A stretch of 64,000 nucleotides of DNA from assembly GCF_017875645.1 (NCBI RefSeq), contig NZ_JAGGMR010000001.1:1488001-1552000 (forward strand), in the 5' to 3' direction. This document shows, piece by piece, positions 1-8,667 of the stretch (the first letter of the stretch is position 1; every line of letters begins with the position of its first letter). The stretch comes from Nocardia goodfellowii. Its GTDB lineage: Bacteria > Actinomycetota > Actinomycetes > Mycobacteriales > Mycobacteriaceae. The translations under genes were made by a program, and so were the position numbers. The notes below the pieces were generated by a model. That model ran no database searches, was not told the origin of the DNA, and worked only from the letters and a program-made list of their open reading frames with translations.

Positions 1-75
1 TCATAGCCGGTGTGGTGGATCGAATGAGAAAACAAGCAGGAAATCAACGAGAATGAGGTTGGGGATGGGGCACCG

Positions 76-1287
76 ATGACCGCTGGCATCGCCGTCCAGC
101 AGGAGGTATCCCTGCGGAAGCGTTTGCCGCTGCGCCATTTTCGGCAGCTGCACGGACCGGATGTACGACATCTGTTTCATCGGCCGCCGGAACCGTTCGG
201 CGCCAGCACGGATCGGGAAATGCTCGCAATCGCTTTGGGGGCAACGCTTTACGCGCCCGCGACGCGTCCGGACCTGACCGAGACGATTCGAAAACGGGCC
301 GCGCGCGGCGTGTGCTCGATGGTGATCGATCTCGAGGACGCGGTCGCCGATCACGAGGTGGAAGACGCCAAGCGTCAAGCGGTCGCGTCTCTGAACCTGC
401 TGGCCGAGAGCATGGAGCCGAATCCGCTGGTGTTCGTGCGGGTCCGCGACGCCGACACCGTCGGCGAGATCGCGCACCAGCTCGGCGCGGGCGCCGCGGT
501 GCTGACCGGATTCGTCTTCCCCAAGTTCGACAGCTCCACCGGCGCGAAATATCTCGATGCCCTGGAGGCGGCGGCCGAGCGGCTGCAACGGCCGGTGTAC
601 GGAATGCCGGTGCTGGAATCGAAGGCGTTGGTGCACCGGCAGACCCGGGATCAGGAGCTGACCGAGATCGCCGCGCTGCTGGACGAGCATCGGGAGCGGG
701 TGCTCGCGGTGCGCGTCGGCGCCACCGACATGTGCTCGACCTTCGGCATCCGCCGCGACCGCGACCTCACCATCTACGACGTGCGAGTCGTCGCCGACGT
801 GATCGCCGACATCGTGAACTACCTGGGCCGCGCCGACGGTAGCGGGTTCGTCATCACCGGGCCGGTGTGGGAGTACTTCGCCGACCACGAGCGCATGTTC
901 CGGCCGCTGTTGCGCACCGCGCCGTTCGAGGAATCCGACGCGGTGCCGTTCCGGCAGTACCTGGTGAGCCGGGATCTGGACGGGCTGCTGCGGGAGATCA
1001 CCCTGGATCGGGCCAATGGCATGCAGGGCAAGACGGTCATCCATCCGTCGCATGTGGCCGCGGTGCACGCTCTGTCGGTGGTCAGTCACGAGGAGTACTC
1101 CGACGCGCTGGACATCCTGCAGGTGGAGGTCGGCGGGGTCGCGGCCTCGGAGTACCGCAACAAGATGAACGAGATGCGCCCGCATCGCAGTTGGGCGCAT
1201 CAGACGCTGCTGCGGGCGCGGGTGTTCGGAGTGGCGAACAAGGGAGTGTCGTTCGTGGATCTGCTGACCGCTCTGGTGAAGGTATGA
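76..1287 (+). CDS. HpcH/HpaI aldolase / citrate-lyase (CitE)-like protein of the Ter biosynthetic operon
   Basis: A 403-residue TIM-barrel lyase of the CitE/HpcH type. Visible family marks are the acidic metal-site motif VIDLEDAVADHEV near residues 80-92, FVRVRD, the FPKFDS strand, a glutamate in LESKALV and the C-terminal GKTVIHPSHV signature. Family members cleave or form C-C bonds on CoA esters or keto acids, but the substrate here is unknown. It overlaps the next gene by ATGA, so the two are translationally coupled. Homologues occur in the Ter-associated biosynthetic module with the PRTase/TRSP, StiP and HAD genes that follow, which supports a role in making an unidentified metabolite. 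The ATG has a GGGG-rich upstream stretch. An in-frame TTG at 124 preceded by GGAAG is an alternative start and would remove 16 weakly conserved residues. Confidence 0.85.
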   Translation: MTAGIAVQQEVSLRKRLPLRHFRQLHGPDVRHLFHRPPEPFGASTDREMLAIALGATLYAPATRPDLTETIRKRAARGVCSMVIDLEDAVADHEVEDAKRQAVASLNLLAESMEPNPLVFVRVRDADTVGEIAHQLGAGAAVLTGFVFPKFDSSTGAKYLDALEAAAERLQRPVYGMPVLESKALVHRQTRDQELTEIAALLDEHRERVLAVRVGATDMCSTFGIRRDRDLTIYDVRVVADVIADIVNYLGRADGSGFVITGPVWEYFADHERMFRPLLRTAPFEESDAVPFRQYLVSRDLDGLLREITLDRANGMQGKTVIHPSHVAAVHALSVVSHEEYSDALDILQVEVGGVAASEYRNKMNEMRPHRSWAHQTLLRARVFGVANKGVSFVDLLTALVKV

Positions 1288-3929
1288 GCGCGCTACCTTG
1301 GGCCACCAGGGAACTCGGCCTCGAACTGCGGCATCAGCAAGGGCACAGCACCGAATCGTCCATCCCGGCGCTCATCCAGCCCGGCCTGCGGCGGGGGAAC
1401 CCACGGCGAGCGCATCTGCTGGTGTCGACGGTGCTCGGTAAACACCTGCCGACCGATCCGCGCGTGGTGCTCGATGCCGGTGACCGGCTGGGTGACCTGG
1501 TGCGCGCCGCGGTGGGGGAGCAGGACGTGGTCGTCCTCGGATTCGCCGAAACCGCAACGGGTCTCGGTCATATCGTGGCCGCGCGCATCGGCGCGGGCTG
1601 CTACCTGCACTCGACTCGCCGGGAGGTGGCCGAGGCGGAGACGCTGACCGGATTCGAGGAGGGCCATTCGCACGCCACCTCGCATCTGCTGCAACCGATG
1701 CCCGCCGCGATCTTCCTGAACGATCAGCCGCTGGTGCTGGTCGATGACGAGATCTCTACCGGCGCAACCGCTATCGACGCGGTGCGGGCGCTGCACGCGT
1801 TCGCTCCCCGCTCGCACTATTTGCTGGCCTCGCTGGTGGACATGCGCACCGAGGACGATCGCGTGGCCTTCGAGAAGGCGGCTGCCGAGCTGGGCGCGCG
1901 GATCGACACCGTCTGCCTGGCCGCCGGTCGCACTACGCTGCCCGAGGGGTTGATCGACGCGGTCACCGCGCTACCCGATTCACGGCTGAATCCCGTTGCC
2001 TCGCAGCGGGGATCGTTCAGCCGGATCGAATTGCCCTGGCCGTCCTCGGTTCCGGAGGGCGGGCGGCACGGCATCCTCAACTCCGACAGTGCGGCCTTCG
2101 ACGCGGCGGTCGGCGCCGCCACCTCGGCATTGCGTGCGCGACTGGACGCCGAAGCCCCGGGCCGCCCCGCGATCGTGCTGGGCCACGAAGAACTGATGTA
2201 TCTGCCGCTGCGATTGGCGTCGGCCCTCGCCGAATCCGGTGTGCCGACCAAATTCCAGACCACCACCCGCTCGCCCGCCTACGTGCTGGACGAGCCCGGC
2301 TACCCGCTGCGCCGCGGCTTCCGGTTCACCGCACCGGAATTCGACACCGAAGCACCGCGCTATCTGTACAACGCGCAGTGGAATGCGGATCCCGACGCGG
2401 AACCGCGGCCGATCACCGGGAGTTCGGAAACCGACTCGGCCGCCGTCTTGGTCGTGGTGATCGACAAGCCCGCCGACACCGCCGAGCTCGTCGGCGCGGG
2501 CGGGCTGGTGGACGTACTCACCGCGTCCGGAGCCGATGTCCTCGTCGCCGTGCTGCCGGGAGTTGACCCGCGTGAGCTGCACAACCAGCGCAAAGGTTCG
2601 GGGCCCGCACCCGCATCCCCGGCTCGGACCGCCGCAGCGGCTCGTGCTGCCGAGCAACACGGAACCGCGGAACTCACCCGTCCGGCCGACAACGGTGCCG
2701 ATCTGGTTCCGAGCGACGCACGAACCGGCAGCGCCGCGAGCCCAGACGATGAAGGACCGGCTGTGACTAGAGCGCACACCGCGTCGAGACCGGCGCTGGT
2801 TCTCCCGCCACCGCTGCACGGGCCGGAATTCGGATCGTATGCGGCCGAAGAGGTTTCGTGGCTGCTGAAGGATCTTTCCGAGGTGGATCTCGAGGCGGAT
2901 GTGGCCGAGCGGGAACGGCGGATCCAGGCGGGTGCGGCGCATTACGCGGAGTCGCTGCCGATCGAATTCCAGCCCGACGCCGCTTACCGCGAGCTGTTCG
3001 ACCAGGTGCTGGCCGAGAGCGCCGAGCGGCTGGCGCTGGCGGTGGGAACGGTCGCCGAACTCGTTGTGGCCGAACGTGGTGACGACATCGTGCTGGTGTC
3101 GCTGGCCCGAGCGGGTACCCCGATCGGCATCCTGATGAAGCGCTGGTTGAGATCCGGGCGGGGCGCGGAGCTACCGAGCCTGGATGTGCCGCACTACGCG
3201 GTCTCGATCGTGCGTGATCGGGGGATCGACGCGGTGGCCTTGGATTACCTTGCCCACCACCACGATCCGTCGACGATCGTGTTCGTCGACGGCTGGACCG
3301 GCAAGGGTGCGATCACGCACGAGTTGAACGAGGCATTGGCCGCCTACCACGCCGCGGGCGGCGCGCGGTTCAACGGTGAACTGGCGGTGCTGGCCGACCC
3401 CGGTCACTGTGTGCGCACCTATGGCACTCGCGACGACTTCCTCATCGCGTCGGCCTGCCTGAATTCCACGGTGTCCGGCCTGGTTTCGCGCACCGTACTG
3501 AACGACACCTTGATCGGGCCCGGTGATTTCCACGGTGCGAAGTTCTACCGCGAGCTGGCCGATGCCGATGTGTCGGGGCGGCTGCTCGACACCGTCAGCG
3601 CGGCGTTCGGCGTCGTCCGGGACCAGGTACCCGCCGCGGTGGCCGAGATCCAGGGCAGCGACCGCACGCCCACCTGGTCCGGGTGGGCCTCGGTGGAGAA
3701 GGTGCAGGCCGAGTACGGCATTACCAGTGTGAATTTCGTGAAACCCGGTGTCGGCGAGACGACTCGGGTGCTGTTGCGCCGGGTCCCGTGGCGGGTGCTG
3801 GTCCGCGAAGCGGACGCGCCCGAGCACGCGCACCTGCGCATGCTCGCTGGAGCGCGCGGCGTGCCGGTGGAAGTCGTTCCAGACCTTGCCTATTCGTGCA
3901 TGGGATTGATCAAGGAAGTGCGCAAGTAA
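1284..3929 (+). CDS. Fused phosphoribosyltransferase-TRSP / StiP-type (PRTase_1)-PELOTA protein of the Ter operon
   Basis: An 881-residue protein that appears to join two normally separate Ter-module proteins. The N-terminal half is a type I phosphoribosyltransferase: the PRPP loop LVLVDDEISTGATA lies near residue 153, followed by a TRSP-like region to about 430. A low-complexity Ala/Pro/Asp linker covers roughly residues 435-500. The C-terminal half matches the family annotated PRTase_1 or cysteine protease StiP (LVSLARAGTPIGILMKRW, FVDGWTGKGAI, IASACLNSTVSGL). The last 60 residues look like a PELOTA RNA-binding tail ending in MGLIKEVRK. It starts inside the preceding stop and ends directly at the HAD gene ATG. 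An in-frame GTG at 2763, just after the linker, could give a separate StiP protein. The metabolite or RNA target is not known to me. Confidence 0.82.
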   Translation: MSALPWATRELGLELRHQQGHSTESSIPALIQPGLRRGNPRRAHLLVSTVLGKHLPTDPRVVLDAGDRLGDLVRAAVGEQDVVVLGFAETATGLGHIVAARIGAGCYLHSTRREVAEAETLTGFEEGHSHATSHLLQPMPAAIFLNDQPLVLVDDEISTGATAIDAVRALHAFAPRSHYLLASLVDMRTEDDRVAFEKAAAELGARIDTVCLAAGRTTLPEGLIDAVTALPDSRLNPVASQRGSFSRIELPWPSSVPEGGRHGILNSDSAAFDAAVGAATSALRARLDAEAPGRPAIVLGHEELMYLPLRLASALAESGVPTKFQTTTRSPAYVLDEPGYPLRRGFRFTAPEFDTEAPRYLYNAQWNADPDAEPRPITGSSETDSAAVLVVVIDKPADTAELVGAGGLVDVLTASGADVLVAVLPGVDPRELHNQRKGSGPAPASPARTAAAARAAEQHGTAELTRPADNGADLVPSDARTGSAASPDDEGPAVTRAHTASRPALVLPPPLHGPEFGSYAAEEVSWLLKDLSEVDLEADVAERERRIQAGAAHYAESLPIEFQPDAAYRELFDQVLAESAERLALAVGTVAELVVAERGDDIVLVSLARAGTPIGILMKRWLRSGRGAELPSLDVPHYAVSIVRDRGIDAVALDYLAHHHDPSTIVFVDGWTGKGAITHELNEALAAYHAAGGARFNGELAVLADPGHCVRTYGTRDDFLIASACLNSTVSGLVSRTVLNDTLIGPGDFHGAKFYRELADADVSGRLLDTVSAAFGVVRDQVPAAVAEIQGSDRTPTWSGWASVEKVQAEYGITSVNFVKPGVGETTRVLLRRVPWRVLVREADAPEHAHLRMLAGARGVPVEVVPDLAYSCMGLIKEVRK

Positions 3930-4775
3930 ATGCTGTTCAGCAGGCCCCGAAGTCAGACTCTGGTAGCTACCGACCTCGATCGCACGATGATCTACTCGCG
4001 CAACGCCATGTCGCCCGGCGCGGAGGTGCCGACCGTGTGCGTGGAACACCTGGAGGGTGCGCCGCTGTCGTTCATGACCACGGCCGCGGCGCTGCGAATG
4101 CAGGCGCTCACCGAATCCGCCGCGGTCATCCCGACCACCACGCGCACCATCAAGCAGTTCCAGCGCATCCAATTGCCCGGCGCGCCTTGGCGCTACGCCA
4201 TCACCAGCAACGGCGGCAACATCCTCGTCGATGGTGTACCCGATACGCGCTGGCGCACCGGTATCGACGCCAAGGTACGTGCGGGCGGCGCCACCCTGTC
4301 GGAGATCAACGCCGAATTGCGGGCCCGCGTCGACGACTCCTGGGTGAGCAAGTTCCGCGTCGCGGACGACCTGTTCACCTACCTGGTGGTGCAACCTCGC
4401 GAGGTGCCGGACGGTTTCCTCGCCGAATGGGACGCGTGGTGTCAGGCCCGGGGCTGGTCGGCTTCGCAGCAGGGTCGCAAGATCTACACGATGCCGCGAG
4501 CGGTCTGTAAGAGCATCGCGGTAGCGGAGGTCCGACGCCGATTGACCGAGTCCGGTGAACTCACCGAGGACGCGACCACGCTCGCCGCGGGCGACGGCGC
4601 GCTGGACGCTGAAATGCTGCGCGCCGCCGACGCGGCGATCCGTCCCCGCCATGGCGAACTGGAGCAGCTCGACTGGACCAGTCCGAACCTGACGATCACC
4701 CGGGCTTCCGGCATTCTGGCCGGCGAGGAGATCATCGACTGGCTGATCCAGGAGTCCCCGGCCCTGGCCGCCTGA
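3930..4775 (+). CDS. HAD-superfamily hydrolase of the Ter operon
   Basis: 281 residues. The N-terminal motif I ATDLDRTMIYS carries the paired aspartates of HAD phosphatases. The threonine/serine motif II sits in the TTTRTIKQF region, and the acidic motif LAAGDGALDAEML near residues 218-230 serves as motif IV. The cap insertion fits a Cof/sucrose-phosphatase-like enzyme. The ATG follows the TAA of the StiP fusion with no gap, so it is cotranslated with the lyase and PRTase genes. HAD phosphatases are a regular member of Ter-linked biosynthetic modules. Its substrate is probably a phosphorylated intermediate made by the two upstream enzymes (inference). Confidence 0.85.
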   Translation: MLFSRPRSQTLVATDLDRTMIYSRNAMSPGAEVPTVCVEHLEGAPLSFMTTAAALRMQALTESAAVIPTTTRTIKQFQRIQLPGAPWRYAITSNGGNILVDGVPDTRWRTGIDAKVRAGGATLSEINAELRARVDDSWVSKFRVADDLFTYLVVQPREVPDGFLAEWDAWCQARGWSASQQGRKIYTMPRAVCKSIAVAEVRRRLTESGELTEDATTLAAGDGALDAEMLRAADAAIRPRHGELEQLDWTSPNLTITRASGILAGEEIIDWLIQESPALAA

Positions 4776-4783
4776 GCGAGCGA

Positions 4784-5197
4784 CTACTTCTGACCGAGAG
4801 CCGCGCTGCCGGATTCGATGAGCTCCTGCAGCGGGTTCCCGGCGCTCGTCGCGCCCACCTCGACGCTCTTGTTCAGTAGCTCGACGGCCGGCGTGTTCAC
4901 CGTGCAGCTCTCGCCCTCGCCGACGTAGACGTGAATTCGCACCTGATACGTGCCGGCCTTGATGTTCGCCAGCACCGCCGACGGCTTCTCTGGCGTCAGC
5001 AGGACCTGCTGGATCATCTCGTCCAGCAGCACGGTTCCGGACCAGCACTTGTCGTCGGTGTTGTTGATCGAGACGGTGATGTTGTCCTTACCGCCCACCG
5101 CGTCGGCGGTGCGCGCGGCCGTGGCCGTGCCCGCGAACAGGGTGATCGCCGCGGCGGCGAGGGCGGTGGCTCCGGTGGCAAGCTTGAAAGTACGCAT
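4784..5197 (-). CDS. Small secreted protein of unknown function
   Basis: 137 residues with a clear Sec signal peptide: MRTFK, then an Ala-rich hydrophobic core and an ATA-type cleavage site near residue 27. The mature part is about 110 residues, probably beta-rich, and contains two cysteines (KCWSG and ESCTVN) that could form a disulfide. The ATG at 5197 was chosen over upstream in-frame starts because GGAAAGGAA sits at the right distance and the signal peptide begins there. It converges on the Ter operon with an 8-base gap, so it is not part of it. I do not recognise the family. Confidence 0.75.
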   Translation of the reverse strand: MRTFKLATGATALAAAAITLFAGTATAARTADAVGGKDNITVSINNTDDKCWSGTVLLDEMIQQVLLTPEKPSAVLANIKAGTYQVRIHVYVGEGESCTVNTPAVELLNKSVEVGATSAGNPLQELIESGSAALGQK

Positions 5198-5286
5198 AGT
5201 TCCTTTCCGAGGGCCCCCTTCGCCAGCGATCATAGGACCATCCGACGATCTTGTCTGTACCGAAAATTGTTGCAAGAGAACAATTC

Positions 5287-6333
5287 TCAGCCGAACAAGC
5301 CCTTCTCCAGGGTCGGCCAGGAGGCCTTCAGATCGTTCTGCCAGTAACCCCAGGAGTGCGTGCCGCTGTCGCGATAGACGAAGGTGGCGGGGATACCCAG
5401 CTGGTTCAGGCGGTTGTTCATGTTCTGGTTGGACCAGTTCACGCCCGCTTCGATGATGCCGCCCAGCGCGACGGTTTGCGGGGTGTCCTCCGGCGCCTCC
5501 ATGCGGAACTCGCCGCCCGGCTTGTCGTACTCACCCGGGATGCCGTTGCCGGTGGAGAAGAAGAGATGGGTGCCGCGCAGCTTCTCGGCGTTGACCAGCG
5601 GGTCGTTGGCCGCCCACAGCGGATTGTCCGGCGCACCCCACATGTTCTGGGTGTCGCCGCCGCCCCAGGTCTCCACGGTCAGTTTCACCATCTGCTGCCC
5701 GATCGGGTCGCTGACCTGCGCGATGCCGCTGTAGGTCGCGACGCTGCGGAACAGGCCCGGCTTCTGGATCGCGAAGTTGAGCACCGAGGTGCCCGTCATC
5801 GACAGCGCCGCGATGGCGTTGACGCCGTTGGTGCCGAGCGCGGCGTCGATCAGCGCGGGCATCTCCTCGGTGACGAAGGTCTGCCACTTGTTCACGCCGA
5901 GCACCGGGTCGGGCGCGATCCAGTCGGTGTAGAAGCTCCACGCCCCGCCGACGACCTGCACCACATTGATGTTCTTCTCGGCCAGGAACTCCAGCGCGTC
6001 GGTATTGCGCCGCCAGGACGCGTCGTCCATGCCGCCGCCGGCACCGTTGAACAGGTACAGCGTCGGGCGCGGGACCGAGGTGTCGGCCGGCCGCAGCACG
6101 TCTACCGACACGTTCTTGTTCATGGCTGTGGAAAAGATCTGCATCCGCACATTGCGGCTGTCCTTGGTCGCGACCTTGTCGACATAGGACCCGTCCGCCG
6201 ATTTGAGCGCGGGTTTGACCACGCCGGGATTGGTGATCACCGGATCCGCCGCGGCCGGCGCCACTCCTACGCCGAGCGCGGCGGCCCCTAGTAGCGCCGC
6301 CAGCGCGATCCGCTTACCCCGGTGGTGCGACAT
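5287..6333 (-). CDS. Secreted esterase of the antigen-85 / mycolyltransferase family
   Basis: 348 residues with a Sec signal peptide (MSHHRGKRIALAALLGAAAL, cleavage near APAAA). The mature part is an alpha/beta hydrolase of the antigen 85/esterase D type. The nucleophile lies in AALSMTGTS, where Ag85 proteins usually have GLSM. The catalytic histidine is in GTHSWGYWQNDL, the HSWxYW signature of the family. LYLFNGAGGGMDDASW matches the oxyanion-side loop. Family members transfer mycolic acids onto trehalose or arabinogalactan outside the cell. The glycine-to-alanine change beside the serine leaves open a weak or different esterase activity. ATG 6333 has GTGAGG upstream; an ATG six codons earlier is possible. 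Confidence 0.85.
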   Translation of the reverse strand: MSHHRGKRIALAALLGAAALGVGVAPAAADPVITNPGVVKPALKSADGSYVDKVATKDSRNVRMQIFSTAMNKNVSVDVLRPADTSVPRPTLYLFNGAGGGMDDASWRRNTDALEFLAEKNINVVQVVGGAWSFYTDWIAPDPVLGVNKWQTFVTEEMPALIDAALGTNGVNAIAALSMTGTSVLNFAIQKPGLFRSVATYSGIAQVSDPIGQQMVKLTVETWGGGDTQNMWGAPDNPLWAANDPLVNAEKLRGTHLFFSTGNGIPGEYDKPGGEFRMEAPEDTPQTVALGGIIEAGVNWSNQNMNNRLNQLGIPATFVYRDSGTHSWGYWQNDLKASWPTLEKGLFG

Positions 6334-6442
6334 GCACGCCTCACTTCTCATACCGCTACGACCGTCCGGTCCGACGATCGGATCGGCTCTCACCTTAGCG
6401 CCGCCGATCGCCGGACCCACCCCATGGAAATGGGGGCGACTG

Positions 6443-7204
6443 TCAGTACTGCTGCTGGCCCTGCAGTTGCTGCATGATCGTCGCCTGCAAACGCTGCAGC
6501 CCGCTGGGGCCGATGCCGCTCTGCAATTGCCCCTCGATGGTGCGCACGAGCATCGCGTCGTTCATCACCTTCTCGCTGGACTGGATCAGCACCGTCCCGG
6601 CCCCGGTGAAGTCGAACTGGCGCTCCTCCCCGGAGGTGACGCCCATCCGGGCCGCACCCGCGGCCAGGAAGCTGGTGATCCAGCGCTGGTCGTAGTGGTG
6701 GCTCGGCGACGGGCAATCCGCCCAGCCGACCAGCGATTCCGGGTCCACCCGCAGTGGCGGTTCGGCGAACATGACCGGCCCGTTGGAGGACGCGAGGAAC
6801 TTTCCGGTGCCGATCAAGGTCAGGAATCCCGGCACGATGGACTGGTTCAGCGACAGCCCCGGCTCGAAGGCGAGCAGGTTGGCCGCGCGCACGGTGAGGT
6901 TGCCGTCCTCGAGGTCATAGGAATTGATGTTGTAGCCGCGGTCACCGATGATCAACTTGCCGTGGCCCTCGGCGATCACGTAGTCGCCGGTGAACAGCGG
7001 CGCCGAGAACTGCTGCGACACCATGTGCATCAGCCCGCCCTGCAGGCCGTGGGTGAGCATCTGGAATTGGATCTGCCCGTAGTAGGCGATCATCGCGCCC
7101 TTGCGGGTGAACCACGGCTTGTTCAGGTCGATGCAGTAGGCGTAGTCGTTTCCCGGGATGTTGTCGCTCTCACCGAGATTCATGGGGTTGAACACTTGAG
7201 CCAT
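6443..7204 (-). CDS. AIM24 family protein (third of three in tandem)
   Basis: 253 residues of the AIM24 (formerly DUF124) beta-helix family. Family hallmarks include the FARKGAM-like element (here TRKGAMIAYYGQIQF), glycine-rich turns and the late VDPESLVGW stretch that corresponds to VDP-x-x-hydrophobic-VAxxG in relatives. No signal peptide or membrane segment is seen, so it is probably cytoplasmic. It lies three bases downstream of another AIM24 gene and is the last gene of a three-gene AIM24 operon. AIM24 and TerD genes are commonly adjacent in actinobacteria and are thought to act together in stress responses. The biochemical function is unknown. Confidence 0.85.
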   Translation of the reverse strand: MAQVFNPMNLGESDNIPGNDYAYCIDLNKPWFTRKGAMIAYYGQIQFQMLTHGLQGGLMHMVSQQFSAPLFTGDYVIAEGHGKLIIGDRGYNINSYDLEDGNLTVRAANLLAFEPGLSLNQSIVPGFLTLIGTGKFLASSNGPVMFAEPPLRVDPESLVGWADCPSPSHHYDQRWITSFLAAGAARMGVTSGEERQFDFTGAGTVLIQSSEKVMNDAMLVRTIEGQLQSGIGPSGLQRLQATIMQQLQGQQQY

Positions 7205-7207
7205 GGT

Positions 7208-7906
7208 TTACAACTTCTCCTCGGAGGCCTGCACGTACACGACACCTTGTCCGGCGCAATGCAATTGCATCGCCTCGCCGGAACCCTTGCCGACCGCGTC
7301 CCGCCAGCTGGCCGCCGACTTCAACTCGGTCTGCACATTGCCGTAGGCGGCGATGAACGCCTGCGGGTCGACCACGACCGGATTCGGCCCGCCCACTTGG
7401 AGTTCCAGGAATCCGCCGTGCGCGAGCAGCACCGCCGCGCCCTGCCCGGACAGTTGCGTGGTGAACATGCCCTGCCCGGTGAGCGCGCCGGTCGCGGCAC
7501 CGCGCAGCGCGCCCATCAGGCCGCCGCCACCACCGCCGCCACCCGAACTCATCACGGAGACAATCGAACTCTGCAACGCGGCGGTATTCGCGAGCAGCCG
7601 CGAAGCCTCCACCCGCAGCACCGCGCCCGGCTGCATCTGCACCACATGCACTTCCAGCCCGGCGAATCCGTAGTGCACCTCGCCATTGCCCTGCGCGAGC
7701 ATGGTGCGCTCGTGCTCACCGGCCATCATCCGGCCGGCCATGCGCATCAGGCCGCCACCGCCGCCCATCTGCTGGGCCCCCGGAATCTGGTGCGGCGCGA
7801 AGGAGACATCGCCGGTGTAGAACAGCATCGCGCCGTTGCGGGCGACCACGCCGCCCGCCATTCCGACGTTGACCTTGACGACCTTGCCGTTGACTTTCTC
7901 GAACAT
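7208..7906 (-). CDS. AIM24 family protein (second of three in tandem)
   Basis: 232 residues. The family elements are VVARNGAMLFYTGDVSF, GQGMFTTQLSGQG and VDPQAFIAAYGNVQTEL. A glycine-rich loop (eight consecutive glycines after SVMSS) interrupts the fold near residue 120, and a second GGGGG loop lies near residue 55. ATG 7906 starts the conserved N-terminus MFEKVNGKVVKVNVG; the open frame upstream of it has no similarity. It lies eight bases after the first AIM24 gene and three before the third, which points to one transcript. Function unknown; see the neighbouring TerD genes for context. Confidence 0.85.
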   Translation of the reverse strand: MFEKVNGKVVKVNVGMAGGVVARNGAMLFYTGDVSFAPHQIPGAQQMGGGGGLMRMAGRMMAGEHERTMLAQGNGEVHYGFAGLEVHVVQMQPGAVLRVEASRLLANTAALQSSIVSVMSSGGGGGGGGLMGALRGAATGALTGQGMFTTQLSGQGAAVLLAHGGFLELQVGGPNPVVVDPQAFIAAYGNVQTELKSAASWRDAVGKGSGEAMQLHCAGQGVVYVQASEEKL

Positions 7907-7914
7907 CGCTGCCC

Positions 7915-8538
7915 CTACCGTTCCGCCGGCTGGATCAAAACCACACCCTGGCCGTCCCAGCGGATCTGGAACGCCTCGCCGGCGTCCTGACCGACGACAC
8001 TGCGCCAGGACACGTCGGTGATGAACGAGGACTGCACATTGCCCTGCGCGGCGACGAACGCGTCTGGATCGACGGTCAGCGGATACTGTGGCGACACCTC
8101 CAGATGGATCAGCGGCCCACCCGCCGACAGCAGCGCGACCTGCCCCTGCCCGGTGACCGTGGTGGTGAACAGGCCCTGCCCGCTCGACGCGCCGCTCACC
8201 CCCGCGAAGCGCACATCGGTGCGCAGATTCCCGGCGAACGCGAGCAGCTGCTGCGATTCCACCTGCAATGTCTCGTTGTTGAGGTTCACCACCGAGACGT
8301 CCTGGCCGTTCACGGCGAAGAAGACACGCCCGTGGCCCTGACATTCCATCAGCGAGAGCTTCTCGCCGGTCGCGCGGCGCTTCATCCCGGCGAGTACGCC
8401 CTCGCCGCCGCCGAAACCGGCGGATTTGAACTGCACGTTGCCTTCGTAGGCGATCATCGAGCCCGAGATCGCACGAATGCTGGTGCCGTTGAGATGAGCC
8501 TCGACGACCTTTTTCGATTGTTCCAACAGTTGCGCCAT
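7915..8538 (-). CDS. AIM24 family protein (first of three in tandem)
   Basis: 207 residues, the most compact of the three paralogues. It begins MAQLLEQSKKVVEAHLNG and contains SGSMIAYEGNVQFKS, GQGLFTTTVTGQG and VDPDAFVAAQGNVQS, all in the same order as in its two neighbours. The upstream in-frame start at 8577 would overlap the promoter region and add unconserved sequence, so 8538 is preferred. It is the promoter-proximal gene of the AIM24 operon and is transcribed divergently from the TerD gene, with 129 bases between the two starts. That divergent region is the likely shared control point. Confidence 0.85.
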   Translation of the reverse strand: MAQLLEQSKKVVEAHLNGTSIRAISGSMIAYEGNVQFKSAGFGGGEGVLAGMKRRATGEKLSLMECQGHGRVFFAVNGQDVSVVNLNNETLQVESQQLLAFAGNLRTDVRFAGVSGASSGQGLFTTTVTGQGQVALLSAGGPLIHLEVSPQYPLTVDPDAFVAAQGNVQSSFITDVSWRSVVGQDAGEAFQIRWDGQGVVLIQPAER

Positions 8539-8667
8539 GTGGAGAGTTGCCTGCCTTCCGACCGCTTCGGGCGTCACCCTAACGGAAGTGTGGCGTTTGC
8601 TCCGGCGGGAGCCGCCACATTTCTCGTAGAGTGACTATCGAATGCACCGACAAGCGAAGGGTCTACC

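Noticed and set aside
1..75. Possible 3' end of a gene left of the window
   Set aside because: Too little sequence; no frame can be tied to a product, and the minus-strand frame from base 1 is opposite the lyase gene.
3171..5048. Long open frame on the minus strand opposite the StiP and HAD genes
   Set aside because: It is antisense to well-supported genes, Arg/Gly/His-rich with no recognisable domain, a GC-rich shadow frame.
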